A program made the translations under genes and the position numbers. DNA of 64,000 bases from Levilactobacillus zymae (GTDB taxonomy: Bacteria; Bacillota; Bacilli; Lactobacillales; Lactobacillaceae). Within the stretch, counting starts at the first letter, position 1, and every line of letters begins with the position of its first letter. Location of the stretch: the NCBI RefSeq assembly GCF_032190635.1, contig NZ_JAVLAS010000001.1, positions 558,001 through 622,000 on the forward strand, in the 5' to 3' direction. The notes under the pieces were generated by a model. The model was not told the origin of the DNA. It did no database searches and saw nothing but the letters and a program-made list of their open reading frames with translations. Below, in pieces: positions 16,529 to 25,318 of the stretch.

Positions 16529-18223
16529 ATGGTTAAGACAAAAGCAGTAATGATCGGTGCGGGGCTCGCAAATATGGCCGCGGCCGTTTATCTGATTCAA
16601 GAAGGTCACTGGCGGGGTGATCAGATCACGTTCTATGGTGCCGATATGCACGGTGCCAACGACGGGGGTCCCACCACGGATTTCACCAGTGAATATTGGA
16701 ACGAAAACCACCCCATGGAAAATACGACGGGTTACGTCGCTCGGGGTGGTCGGATGCTTAATTATCGGACCTATGTTGATCTCATGGACTTGTTAGACCG
16801 GATTCCGTCAGCCACGGAACCGGGGATGACTGCCGCCGAGGATACGCACGATTTCGATGCGCATCACCGGACCTACGATAAGGCGCGCCTGCTGCAAGGT
16901 GGCAAGGGTATTATCGATGGCGGTAAGTTGGGCTTGAACAACAAGGACCGGGTTCTGTTATCGAAGCTGGTGATGATGCCCGACGGTGACGAAACCAAGT
17001 TAGACAACGTGTCGATTGCCGAATACTTCAAGGACGACCCGCACATGTTCCAGACGAACTTCTGGTATATGTGGGAGACCACGTTTGCCTTTCGGACCCA
17101 GAGTTCCGCCCAAGAACTCCGGCGCTACATGCACCAGATGATTTATGAATTTACGCAAATTGAACACTTAGTCGGGGTTAACCGAACCCGTTACAACCAA
17201 TTCGAAAGTATTATGTTACCGCTGATTAAGTACCTCAAAGATCAAGGGGTTACCTTTATTAATAACCGCATCGTGACGGATTGGGACTTCGCGGATAGCG
17301 AACTCCAAGACGAAATCACGGTCACCGGCATTCACGTTAAAAACGTGGACAGTGGCGAAGAAGAAGTGGTCGCCATCGACGAGGACACGGCCGTGATCTT
17401 CACCAACGGGTCCATCACCGACTCGGCTACGATGGGTGATTACGACACCCCGGCACCGGAAAACATGGAATACGGGATTTCCGCAGCCTTATGGAAGAAG
17501 GCCACGGAGCGTTTCTACAACTTAGGGACGCCGGATAAGTTCTTTAACGACCGCAAGAGTTCCGAGTGGGTCAGTTTTACGTTGACCACCAAGAACCACC
17601 TGTTGTTAAACGAAATCACCCGGATCACCACCCAGGTTCCCGGTAACGCGTTGAACTCCTTCTTGTCCACCACGCCAATCACGCCGTTGGGCCACAAGGA
17701 CGTCAACATGTCGATTGTGGTGCACCACCAACCCCACTTTACTACCCAGAAGCCGAACGAATCGGTGATTTGGGGGTACTTCCTCTACCCACGGCGGACT
17801 GGTGAGTTCGTCCACAAACCATACATCAAGATGACCGGGAAGGAAATGGCCCAAGAATTGATTGGGCAACTCTCCAAGGTCGATCCCGGACCGAACAACA
17901 TCAAGAACAAGGAAGCCGAAATCATGGATAGCATCATCAACAACATTCCGGTGTACATGCCTTACGCTTCCGCGTTGTTCAACAACCGGGCCAAGACCGA
18001 TCGGCCAGAGGTCATTCCGGAACATTCGACCAACTTAGCCTTCACGGGTGAATTCGCCGAACAACCGTACCAGATGATCTTTACCGAACAGAGTGCCGTA
18101 CGTTCCGGTGAAATCGCGGCGTACCACTTTGCCGGGGTTTCGATGGATAACCTGGTCGACACACCACGGTATGACAAGGACCCTAAGACGTTATTGCGGG
18201 CCACCAAGAAGATGTTTAGTTAA
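16529..18223 (+). CDS. ohyA: Oleate hydratase (fatty acid 10-hydratase, FAD-dependent)
   Basis: A 564-residue enzyme of the myosin-cross-reactive-antigen family, which adds water to cis-9 double bonds of unsaturated fatty acids (oleate to 10-hydroxystearate) and uses FAD as a structural cofactor. Visible marks are the N-terminal FAD motif GAGLANMAAAVYL, the following strand ending FYGAD, the MENTTGYVARGGRMLNYRTY region, and TNFWYMWETTFAFR...YMHQMIYEF. Length fits the family (about 560-590). ATG at 16529 with GGAGG (16516-16520) eight bases upstream. The role is detoxification of free fatty acids. Monocistronic; a bidirectional terminator follows. Confidence 0.93.
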   Translation: MVKTKAVMIGAGLANMAAAVYLIQEGHWRGDQITFYGADMHGANDGGPTTDFTSEYWNENHPMENTTGYVARGGRMLNYRTYVDLMDLLDRIPSATEPGMTAAEDTHDFDAHHRTYDKARLLQGGKGIIDGGKLGLNNKDRVLLSKLVMMPDGDETKLDNVSIAEYFKDDPHMFQTNFWYMWETTFAFRTQSSAQELRRYMHQMIYEFTQIEHLVGVNRTRYNQFESIMLPLIKYLKDQGVTFINNRIVTDWDFADSELQDEITVTGIHVKNVDSGEEEVVAIDEDTAVIFTNGSITDSATMGDYDTPAPENMEYGISAALWKKATERFYNLGTPDKFFNDRKSSEWVSFTLTTKNHLLLNEITRITTQVPGNALNSFLSTTPITPLGHKDVNMSIVVHHQPHFTTQKPNESVIWGYFLYPRRTGEFVHKPYIKMTGKEMAQELIGQLSKVDPGPNNIKNKEAEIMDSIINNIPVYMPYASALFNNRAKTDRPEVIPEHSTNLAFTGEFAEQPYQMIFTEQSAVRSGEIAAYHFAGVSMDNLVDTPRYDKDPKTLLRATKKMFS

Positions 18224-18314
18224 TCTGTGAAGTTCAGCGGTTCCGGGCCGATGCATCAAAGCTGGGTTGCCTTTAGGCGACGGTCGGTTCGGAACTCTGT
18301 TAACTTGTTTAACC

Positions 18315-18364
18315 AAAAAGCACATGTCTACGATCTATGGAAACGGTCGTAGAGATGTGCTTTT
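18315..18364. terminator. Bidirectional terminator between ohyA and lepB
   Basis: AAAAGCACATGTCTACGA pairs (one mismatch) with TCGTAGAGATGTGCTTTT across a 14-base apex. Confidence 0.85.
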
Positions 18365-18372
18365 CTGGTGTT

Positions 18373-18957
18373 TTATTGGGCAAGTTGATTCACGTTATGG
18401 CGATACGTGGCCGTGGTTTGCCAGAACGGGATCTTGACCACGCCCATGACCTTATTGGCGTCGACGTAGCCCCAGGCCCGACTGTCTTCGGAGACGCTAC
18501 GGTGGTCGCCTAAGACGAAGTAGTGGCCCTTAGGCACCGCATTACCGGTGTATTTCCAGTGATGTTCCTGGGCGAGTTCACTAAGAGTCCAGTTCCCAGT
18601 GCCCGCAGTGCGTTCCGTGGGACTGATGAACGATTGGTTGATCTTGCGGTTATTCACGTAAATGTAGCCGTTCTTGCTGACGACCTTGTCGCCGGGAAGA
18701 CCAATCACGCGCTTGACGTAGTTGGTGCCGGGCGTGGCGTTGGGGTCCTCGCCGTAAGCATCGAAGACGATGACGCTAAGTCGTTTGATGGTCAGGGGCT
18801 TGACCACAATCATGCGCTCCTTATCGGCCAGGTTGGGGGTCATGGAGTCCCCCGAGACTCGTACCACCTCAAAAAGATAGGTTCGGATGCCCACTACCAG
18901 GATTACGGCGATGACGATTGGTACCACCCAGCTCAGGATACTTCGCAATAATTTCAT
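18373..18957 (-). CDS. lepB: Signal peptidase I
   Basis: A 194-residue type I signal peptidase that cuts signal peptides outside the membrane. One N-terminal membrane helix (residues about 8-28), then the catalytic Ser in SGDSMTPNL (near residue 37), the catalytic Lys in YVKRVIGLPGDKV (near 82), and box E GDHRSVSEDSRAWG (near 155). Length is that of the short Gram-positive SipS type. GAGGA lies five bases before the ATG. Monocistronic. It would process the many exported proteins of this region. Confidence 0.93.
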   Translation of the reverse strand: MKLLRSILSWVVPIVIAVILVVGIRTYLFEVVRVSGDSMTPNLADKERMIVVKPLTIKRLSVIVFDAYGEDPNATPGTNYVKRVIGLPGDKVVSKNGYIYVNNRKINQSFISPTERTAGTGNWTLSELAQEHHWKYTGNAVPKGHYFVLGDHRSVSEDSRAWGYVDANKVMGVVKIPFWQTTATYRHNVNQLAQ

Positions 18958-19121
18958 GATTCCTCAAGACTCCCATTCACAAAAGATGTCATTATTGTAG
19001 CATAGGCCGCCACTGATCCGCTGATTGTCGGGAAATCTTAAGGCTTTTCTAGGTGCCAGGCGGGAGTTCTTGAAAAAAATGGCAGAACGGATGAGAAATT
19101 TTGTTCAAATGGTAGCGATTT

Positions 19122-20164
19122 GGTAGATTGCAAATTTAATCCGAATTTTTGGACAAATTGGTCAGCATAACCTGATACGGTGTTTGCCAGTCGAGTATTT
19201 TAAGCGGTCGCTGGTTAATTTGGAGTAACGTCGTCGTTAAATCTTGAGCACTAATGTGCTCAAAACGAGTCCCCTTAGGATAAAAATAACGTAAATTCCG
19301 ATTAAAGCGTTCATTACTACCACGTTCAGCTGGCGTATAAGCATGACAGTAATAGGTCTTAATACCATATTGTGATTCAAATGATACTAGCCCACTAAAC
19401 TCAGTACCACGGTCCACAGTAAAACTGTGCACCGGTCCATTAAAAGTTGTTAGGAACTTAGTCAGTGCTTCATTAACACTCGCTGTCGTTCGATCTTTTA
19501 ACCGGTATGCCCAAAGGAACCGTGATTTTCGATCGATTAAAGTTAATAAAACTGCCTTACTATGCCCACGAGGACCAACGACTGTATCTAGTTCAAAATC
19601 GCCGATGCGATTACGTTGATTAATCATCATGGGACGCTGTTCAATTGATCGCCCCAAAGATTGATTATATTTGGATCGTTGGTCAACGTTACGCCGTTGG
19701 CGTACGCCATGTTCAGGTAGATCATTCAAGGAGAAATCAATTCTCCCCTGATTTAGCCAATTATAAATAGATTTAGTAGCTAGTTTAAATTCGTGAGCAA
19801 TCATTCCTGGTGACCAGCTTAGACGTAAATGGTTGAGAATTTTTTGCTTTAACTCATCGCTCAGCTTAGTTTTCCGACCACATCGTGATCGCTTGTATTC
19901 GGCATCTGTTTGTGCTAATTCAGCCTGATAAGGTTGACATCGAGATAATTCATAAGAAATTGTTGACGGTGATCGGTTCAGCCGAACGCCCATTTGGATA
20001 TTGGACAGCCCTAGTTCACAAAAGGTTTCGATTTTAATTCGTTCGGAATAGGTTATACTAGACAAAAGATCAGCTCCTAAAAGATGGGTTTGTGGTAAAC
20101 ACCATTTTAAAGGAAGCTGATCTTTTTTGTCCGAACAGCGTTCGGATTAATTTTACAATCTACC
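19122..20164 (-). mobile_element. IS30-family insertion sequence (copy 1), complete
   Basis: Imperfect terminal repeats: left GGTAGATTGCAAATTTAATC, right (complement) GGTAGATTGTAAAATTAATC, continuing into CCGAA. The direct repeat ATTT flanks both ends (19118-19121 and 20165-20168), a typical short target duplication. Total 1043 bases with one transposase gene. Base composition is clearly more AT-rich than the neighbours, as expected for recent arrival. The size and ends recall ISLpl1-type elements of lactobacilli, which I could not verify. It sits between lepB and the damaged cytidine deaminase gene. Confidence 0.9.
19136..20065 (-). CDS. IS30-family transposase
   Basis: A 309-residue transposase. 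The N-terminal helix-turn-helix (ERIKIETFCELGLSNIQMG...RSPSTISYELSR) binds the terminal repeats; the catalytic core shows the DDE triad in FELDTVVGPRG, FTVDRGTEF and GSNERFNRNLRYF. Length is usual for the family and the frame is intact. TTG start with AGGAG nine bases upstream. Confidence 0.92.
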   Translation of the reverse strand: MSSITYSERIKIETFCELGLSNIQMGVRLNRSPSTISYELSRCQPYQAELAQTDAEYKRSRCGRKTKLSDELKQKILNHLRLSWSPGMIAHEFKLATKSIYNWLNQGRIDFSLNDLPEHGVRQRRNVDQRSKYNQSLGRSIEQRPMMINQRNRIGDFELDTVVGPRGHSKAVLLTLIDRKSRFLWAYRLKDRTTASVNEALTKFLTTFNGPVHSFTVDRGTEFSGLVSFESQYGIKTYYCHAYTPAERGSNERFNRNLRYFYPKGTRFEHISAQDLTTTLLQINQRPLKILDWQTPYQVMLTNLSKNSD

Positions 20165-20226
20165 ATTTCAATGAAATTATGACACAATGAGGGTGTTAAT
20201 CGGTTTTAACCTAAGGAGGAAATACC

Positions 20227-20615
20227 ATGGCAGATCAAACGGAACTTCTGAAAGTTGCAACGGCAATGCTCGATCGGGCACCCCATATTCACACTTTCAC
20301 GTTGGGGCGGCGGTCGTCGGCGACAGCGGCAAAGTTTATGGTGGGTGTAACATTGAAAACGCATCGTACGGGGCGACTAACTGCGCGGAGCGGACGGCCA
20401 TCTTCTCTGGCATCGCGGCGGGGGAAACGCACTTCAAGGCTATTCTGATTACCGGGAATACGGATGGGCCGATTGCTCCTTGTGGGATTTGTCGGCAAGT
20501 CATTGCTGAATTCTTCGATCAAGACGCCCCGGTCTACTTGACTAATCAGAAGGGGGCTTTCGTGGAAACCACGGTGGCTGGCGTCTTACCGGGCGCATTT
20601 GTGGATTTGGAGTAG
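20227..20615 (+). pseudogene. cdd: Cytidine deaminase, frameshifted near residue 18
   Basis: A perfect ribosome site (AAGGAGG) leads to MADQTELLKVATAMLDRA, the usual start of cytidine deaminase. At 20280-20283 the frame changes: the following PYSHFHVGAAVVGDSG, zinc-site NCAERTA and PCGICRQ are in another frame and run to 20615. Intact relatives have two more residues at this point (RAxxPYS), so a net loss of about four bases fits. The enzyme deaminates cytidine and deoxycytidine for pyrimidine salvage. As written the product would be non-functional. IS copy 1 ends 62 bases upstream, so the promoter may be lost too. Confidence 0.85.
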
Positions 20616-20634
20616 TTACATACGACACGACTGA

Positions 20635-20662
20635 AGTCTAGGCCTGCGCCTAGGCTTTTTTT
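20635..20662 (+). terminator. Terminator after cdd
   Basis: CTAGGC, loop CTGC, GCCTAG, then GCTTTTTTT. Confidence 0.8.
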
Positions 20663-20716
20663 GCGGGGAACTTTGGTTGTGAAGTTACCCGTACCTTGCA
20701 TAAGTTTCCTGGAACG

Positions 20717-21049
20717 TTACGCCACCGACCACCGATCATTGAGCAGCGCCGGAAATGCGTGGGGACCAACGGGGGAGAAGTAGCGACAGTCGTGGTGGGC
20801 TTTGGCGATGTACCAATCTGAGTTGTGAAGGTCGTCTAGAATTACAGGTTCCGGGGACCCTAACGGGAGGTAACGGTTAGACCAGTTTGGCGTAATTTCG
20901 ATGCTTACAGTTAAGCGGGGGAACGATATTGGCTGGATTAACCCTAAATTGGTCATCAGATGACCAAACCGGAGCAACAACTCTAAATCATAGGCGTTTT
21001 TGGGAGAACTAGTCCTTAAAAACGGCCATTGGTCTAAACCAAAGCTGGG
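20717..21049 (-). pseudogene. Probable gene remnant, unknown protein
   Basis: On the minus strand a 110-codon frame is open from a TAG at 21050-21052 down to 20717, without a ribosome site or plausible start in its first 70 bases. Its translation (for example NLGLIQPISFPRL, PNWSNRYLPLGSPEP, SDWYIAKAHHDC) has a protein-like composition, rich in W, Y and P and not repetitive. I do not recognise it. Position between two insertion sequences and a broken cdd suggests the 3' part of a decayed gene. It could also be chance. Confidence 0.3.
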
Positions 21050-21275
21050 CTAAATCAGAAATTTTAAATGCCGAAAGTTAGTGGGCAAGAACTAGTCATC
21101 CTGTACAAGGTTTGGATTGTTACCATATGGAGCAAAGTGGGGTCACCTTTCACAAGGGGGTGGCGTTATAATGGAACCTAGGTTACTGGGTAAAATGGAC
21201 CAATTAAATTGCGGTTCGCTTCAAACCTTGGTTGGGGAAACAATGTGCTGCAGAATGTTTTTACAGCGTAAATTG

Positions 21276-22504
21276 TAAAGAAAGTTCCCCTCAATTGTCA
21301 AATCAAGTGCAACACTAAGAATCTATTCTTAGAAGTGGTCTAGTTGCTAAGCTAGTTCAGGCATTAGATCGGCTGGGCAACGATAGTTTAATGAACGCCG
21401 CAGCCGGTTGTTTAAGGTATCCTGAGCCAGCTGAATATCAATGAGTGAGGCCAAAACCAAGGATCTACCCTTCGGGAAGAACTCGCGCAAAAGGCCGTTA
21501 GTGTTCTCATTGGTTCCGCGTTCCCATGGTGAATAAGGATGGGCAAAGTAGATGTCCGTTCCCGCCACTTGGCTCAAGCTTGAGAACTCGGCACCGTTAT
21601 CAAAAGTAATGGTTTTAAAGTACTCAGTTCCATAGTCATATAAGGTGTTCTGGAGGGCTTTCAAGCAAGTGTCGGCATGATAATTGGGAAGTTTAACGAT
21701 GATTTCTAAACGACTAACACGTTCAGTCAAAGTCATTAATGCTGGCTCAGATTCAACTCGTTTACCTTTGACCAAGTCACCTTCCCAGTGTCCAAGCTCT
21801 TGACGTGCTTGAACCACAGTGGGACGCTCTTCGATTGAATGGCCCAGATTCTTCTTATTGATTCGGTGATGCTTTGTTCCGGGACGTTTGACTCGGCGAC
21901 GGAGTTTAGCTGGTAGGTCTGAATTACGGATAGTTAAACGCTGGTCATCAATGTATCGATACACCGTCGGTGTTGAGGGACAGACAACTCCTGGGTAATT
22001 AGTCTTGAATTGGTGAACAAAAGTATCCACACTATGCATTCTGGGGCGAGCTTTTAAAGCTGTAACCAAAGCATTACAGAAGGTTTGACAGTGATCAAAG
22101 AGTCCACGATAACAGCTGTTTAGCCGGTGCTTACGATAAACTGCTTCGCCAGTTTCCGCCAGATATGACTGTTCGAAGATACGAGTATTAGCGTTAATCT
22201 GTGTTGTTGTCCCCCGTCTTAATTCACGCGAAATCGTACTGGGATTACGATGAAGAGCCTTGGCAATCCGGCGGATGGACCAATCTAAGCCCCTTAGGGC
22301 TTCAATTCGACCACGTTCAGCTAAATTGAGTTGGTGATACTGATTAGATATGATATTCTTAATTCGGGTCATGAAGATACCTCTTTCTTGTTTGTGGTGA
22401 ATTAAGAATAGGTCTTCATGGCCTTTTTGACTAGTCTGAATAAAGAACTGGTCTAGTAGAGCAGGTGTTGCACTTCAATTTTAAATCGAGGTAAAGAAAG
22501 TTCC
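21276..22504 (-). mobile_element. IS30-family insertion sequence (copy 2) with long flanking direct repeats
   Basis: Imperfect terminal repeats of about 27 bases start CCTCAATTGTCAAATCAAGT at 21289 and CCTCGATTTAAAATTGAAGT (complement) at 22491; both continue GCAACAC. Outside them the 13-base direct repeat TAAAGAAAGTTCC is present at 21276-21288 and 22492-22504. The element proper is thus about 1203 bases (21289-22491). The coordinates given include the direct repeats. Confidence 0.8.
21347..22372 (-). CDS. IS30-family transposase
   Basis: A 341-residue transposase of a different IS30 subgroup from copy 1. Helix-turn-helix region LNLAERGRIEALRGLDWSIR...HRNPSTISRELRRG; catalytic residues in HWEGDLVKGKR, ITFDNGAEF and GTNENTNGLLREFFPKG. 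Frame intact; ATG with AGAGGT upstream. Confidence 0.92.
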   Translation of the reverse strand: MTRIKNIISNQYHQLNLAERGRIEALRGLDWSIRRIAKALHRNPSTISRELRRGTTTQINANTRIFEQSYLAETGEAVYRKHRLNSCYRGLFDHCQTFCNALVTALKARPRMHSVDTFVHQFKTNYPGVVCPSTPTVYRYIDDQRLTIRNSDLPAKLRRRVKRPGTKHHRINKKNLGHSIEERPTVVQARQELGHWEGDLVKGKRVESEPALMTLTERVSRLEIIVKLPNYHADTCLKALQNTLYDYGTEYFKTITFDNGAEFSSLSQVAGTDIYFAHPYSPWERGTNENTNGLLREFFPKGRSLVLASLIDIQLAQDTLNNRLRRSLNYRCPADLMPELA

Positions 22505-22571
22505 GACAATATTAAAAAAAGGGTTTATTTTTTATGACTGAGAGGAGATACTATGAGGGGGATATTGTCGA

Positions 22572-22799
22572 TCAATCGTAAAGATACCACCAGGGTTGTA
22601 ATTGGTGTAATTGAACCTGGCTAATCTGTGTGAGGGGTAACTGACAGGAACGTCCTGCCCGCAGGCCGAGATAAACGGTCTGCGGGGTGAGAAAGTCGAC
22701 AGTTCCCGTGTACATTGTGCCATTAAATATAAGTGAGGTTACTTGGTTATTTTGGTATGCCGTTTGGAGTAATGCTCGCATTTGCTGATAAAGTTGCAT
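22572..22799 (-). CDS. Small SOS-controlled protein, unknown function
   Basis: A 75-residue protein (MQLYQQMRALLQTAYQNNQV...). A central beta-rich part, SLIFNGTMYTGTVDFLTPQT then VYLGL and LTQISQVQL, resembles short Sm/SH3-like barrels, but I do not recognise a family. The ATG at 22799 was preferred; an in-frame GTG at 22811 stands only one base after AAGGA. Its promoter carries a perfect LexA box and TATAAT, so it should be induced by DNA damage. IS copy 2 lies just downstream. Confidence 0.6.
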   Translation of the reverse strand: MQLYQQMRALLQTAYQNNQVTSLIFNGTMYTGTVDFLTPQTVYLGLRAGRSCQLPLTQISQVQLHQLQPWWYLYD

Positions 22800-22836
22800 T
22801 GGATTCGTCACGTCCTTGGTTACAAGATTGATATCT

Positions 22837-22854
22837 ATTATAGAACATATGTTC
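22837..22854 (-). promoter_or_regulatory. LexA (SOS) box with adjacent -10
   Basis: GAACATATGTTC (22843-22854) is the perfect palindromic Gram-positive SOS box core. Directly next to it on the minus strand is TATAAT (22842-22837), so bound LexA would block the promoter of the 75-residue protein gene. Confidence 0.75.
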
Positions 22855-23047
22855 TGGACAGGAAACCATTTATTTTGAATCTTAGGGGATAAGCTAATTC
22901 AACAATTAACTGTCCGCCAGATGACATACTTAGCACCATGGATCACCGACGTGATGTAACAACAGCAATCCTTGACACCACCGTGGTGGCGCGCGGGACC
23001 AGTAACGGCGACGAGTAGAAGCTATTAAAAGGAGTAATGGAAAAATA

Positions 23048-23593
23048 ATGACTGAAACGACGAACGAGGCACTAACTGAAGAACAACTGAAGCAAGAATT
23101 TGATGACCTATACATGCATATTTTTAAGTATATTGGCGATTTTGTCTCCATTCCAACGCAAAAGTACAATTTGACGTTTGAAGCCTACATGGTGATGGAA
23201 AACGTGGCCCGCAGCAAGAATGGTCAAACCTTGGTGGAATTGGCTAAGCTAGAAGGCGTATCAAAGAGTGCCATTGCGCGTCAGGTCAACGTCCTGTTAA
23301 AGGAAAACTACGTGATGCAAAAGGTGGATCCTAACGATCGCCGGGTGAAGTACATCACGTTGACGGCGGCGGGGAGTCGGGTACAACGCAATCTCGCCCA
23401 AGCCACGGCGGAACGCTTCCATCGGTGGTTAGGTTTCTTTGGTCGCGATGAAGCGGAACACTTCATTGATGTGTTGCACAAGGCTAACGAACGGGCGATT
23501 GCCGCTGGCTTTGTCGGGTTTGATAGTCTCCATGATAAGCGGCGTAATTCTAACCGGCACAGTGAAAACCATGGTCGCTTAGGCAACCTTTAA
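23048..23593 (+). CDS. MarR-family transcriptional regulator
   Basis: A 181-residue regulator with a winged helix (residues about 38-110): LVELAKLEGVSKSAIARQVNVL is the recognition unit and DPNDRRVKYITLTAAG the beta wing. The C-terminal tail (DSLHDKRRNSNRHSENHGRL) is polar and unusual in length. The ribosome site AGGAG stands 13 bases before this ATG and is better placed for a three-codon frame (ATG GAA AAA TAA, 23037-23048) whose stop overlaps the start as TAATG. No structural gene follows on the same strand, so its targets are elsewhere. Confidence 0.88.
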   Translation: MTETTNEALTEEQLKQEFDDLYMHIFKYIGDFVSIPTQKYNLTFEAYMVMENVARSKNGQTLVELAKLEGVSKSAIARQVNVLLKENYVMQKVDPNDRRVKYITLTAAGSRVQRNLAQATAERFHRWLGFFGRDEAEHFIDVLHKANERAIAAGFVGFDSLHDKRRNSNRHSENHGRLGNL

Positions 23594-23610
23594 TTGTTAA
23601 TTGAAGCATG

Positions 23611-23790
23611 AGAGAGTGGGACAGAAGGCGGTTAGCTGGTGAGCATTAACGTCGTAAGACGGACAATCCTGAACTTGGATTGCTTGGCTTACGGGGTTAA
23701 GCGGAACCAGCTGCCTTTTGGCGCACGTTTCGACACTAAATATTCGGAGACACTGAAGAGCTCGGGGCTTCTGTCCCAGGCTCCTTTTTT
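23611..23790. repeat. Structured intergenic repeat, copy A
   Basis: GGGACAGAAG (23618-23627) pairs with CTTCTGTCCC (23768-23777). Inside, GTTAGCTGGT pairs with ACCAGCTGCC, and the apex GGACAATCC-TGAACTT-GGATTG forms its own hairpin. It is followed by a T run and can end transcription of the MarR gene. Shares blocks with the element at 54110-54235 in opposite orientation. Confidence 0.65.
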
Positions 23791-23853
23791 GCGTTAATGT
23801 GCGCCATTGGATGTAGGGATGGTTAGGTGAACAAACAAACTGATTGAATCGCC

Positions 23854-23925
23854 AGTTGGCGCACGTTTCGACACCAGATGTCCGGAGACAAAAAGAGCCT
23901 GGGATTTTTATCCCAGACTCGTCGT
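23854..23925 (-). repeat. Repeat fragment, copy B, with terminator
   Basis: TTGGCGCACGTTTCGACAC followed by CCGGAGACA repeats a block of copy A (23718-23751). Next to it AGCCTGGGAT and ATCCCAGACT form a stem whose minus-strand T run makes it the terminator of the GPH transporter operon. Confidence 0.65.
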
Positions 23926-23980
23926 AGCAGTTTGCATGAATAAGCCCTTTTTAGCCCTGGTGCCAGCCAACCAACTGGTA

Positions 23981-25297
23981 TCAGGGCTGTAAGGCCGTTT
24001 GAATTCGGTGTTCATCGTAGAATAAGAGGACGACCAGCATGACCAAGTAGAGCACCAAGGGCAGCCAGGCGTAGTTCAAGATAATCATATGCTGGGTGGC
24101 CAGGTTTTGTGGCCGGTTAGCGACGTAGCCGGAAAGGTGGAACAGTCCGGCGGTTACCAGGCCACCTAGTCCCAGGCCCACGTTGACGCCAAAGTCATCG
24201 GTTGAGGCCAGAATTCCTTCGGCCTGAATCCCCAAGGTAGCGCCGTAGCGAATGGTATCGGCAATCATGATGGACACCAAGCCGATAATCAGGCCGTTAC
24301 CGATGGCGTTGATAAAGGTACCGGTGAAAATCAACCCAAGTTGGTTAACGGTCACCCCAATGGAAAGGATGGCCTGGCCGCCTAGGGCGAGGACAATTCC
24401 GCCCAACATGGTGCGTTTCTTGCCCCAGTGGCCGGCAGCGTGAATGATTAAGACGACCCCGATGAGGGCCGCGAAGGTGAAGCCGTTGGCAATGGGCACC
24501 AAATCTTCGTTGTGCTGCAAATACTTAAAATAGTAGATGGTGGTTTGGTTTTTAATGGCCGTGGTCAGCCAATATAATAGAATCACGCCCGAAATCACCA
24601 ACCAAGGCTGATTTTGGCGCAACATGGCCCCGACGGATCGCCAGGATTGACGCGTGTGGGCGGGCGTCGTGAACCGTTCCCGGACCTGAAAAAAGGTGTT
24701 CCAGATGAGGATTAACGAGATGCCCCCGAAAACGGCAATGGTTAGCAGGAAGCCCCGTTGCTGGTTGCCGCGACCAAAGTAGGCCACTAGAGGTAGGGTG
24801 AAGACGGCAACGATAATTTGGACGGCGCTCCCGCCGAACTGCCGGATGACCCCCAACAAGGTTAATTCTTGTTCGTTGTGGCTCAGGGTGGGCAGAATCG
24901 AGGTAATGGGGAGGTTAACGGCCGTGTAGAAGAAACCGAGCCCCAGGTAGGTGACGTAGGCCCAGATCAATTTACCGGTGGGACCAAACGGTGGCGTCAC
25001 GAAGGTCAGCACGGCAAAGGTCACGTAGGGCAGTGCGTACCACAGAAAGAAGGGGCGGCTTTTCCCCCAGCGTGAGTGGGTATGATCAATCATGATGCCG
25101 ATGATGAGACTTTCGACCACGTCGGCCAACCGCGCGACGATGAAGAGGATGGCGGCGCTACTGGCGGAAAGACCGTAGACGTCGGTATAGAAAAAGAGCA
25201 GATAAGTGGTCATCATCTGAAAAACCAGGTTATCCGCGGCATCGCTCATCCCGTAGCTGATCCGTTCCGGCCACTTGGTTTGCCAAGGTGCTTGCAT
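23981..25297 (-). CDS. GPH-family sugar:cation symporter
   Basis: A 438-residue protein with twelve hydrophobic segments, of the glycoside-pentoside-hexuronide group. The start (WPERISYGMSDAADNLVFQMMTTYLLFFYTDV, key residues YG, D and FYTDV) and DHTHSRWGKSRPFFLW after helix 2 are diagnostic. Members import glycosides or pentosides with H+ or Na+; those without a C-terminal EIIA domain, as here, are usually pentoside or glucoside carriers. The substrate is unknown because no glycosidase is adjacent. It lies 21 bases after the YagU-like gene in one operon. A cre-like site overlaps the operon promoter. Confidence 0.85.
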   Translation of the reverse strand: MQAPWQTKWPERISYGMSDAADNLVFQMMTTYLLFFYTDVYGLSASSAAILFIVARLADVVESLIIGIMIDHTHSRWGKSRPFFLWYALPYVTFAVLTFVTPPFGPTGKLIWAYVTYLGLGFFYTAVNLPITSILPTLSHNEQELTLLGVIRQFGGSAVQIIVAVFTLPLVAYFGRGNQQRGFLLTIAVFGGISLILIWNTFFQVRERFTTPAHTRQSWRSVGAMLRQNQPWLVISGVILLYWLTTAIKNQTTIYYFKYLQHNEDLVPIANGFTFAALIGVVLIIHAAGHWGKKRTMLGGIVLALGGQAILSIGVTVNQLGLIFTGTFINAIGNGLIIGLVSIMIADTIRYGATLGIQAEGILASTDDFGVNVGLGLGGLVTAGLFHLSGYVANRPQNLATQHMIILNYAWLPLVLYLVMLVVLLFYDEHRIQTALQP

Positions 25298-25318
25298 GTG
25301 GTCAGACCTCCTTAGGGG

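Noticed and set aside
22553..22624. A 23-codon plus-strand frame (ATG after GAGGAG) antisense to the SOS gene end
   Set aside because: Very short and entirely antisense to the better-supported 75-residue gene, with no further evidence.
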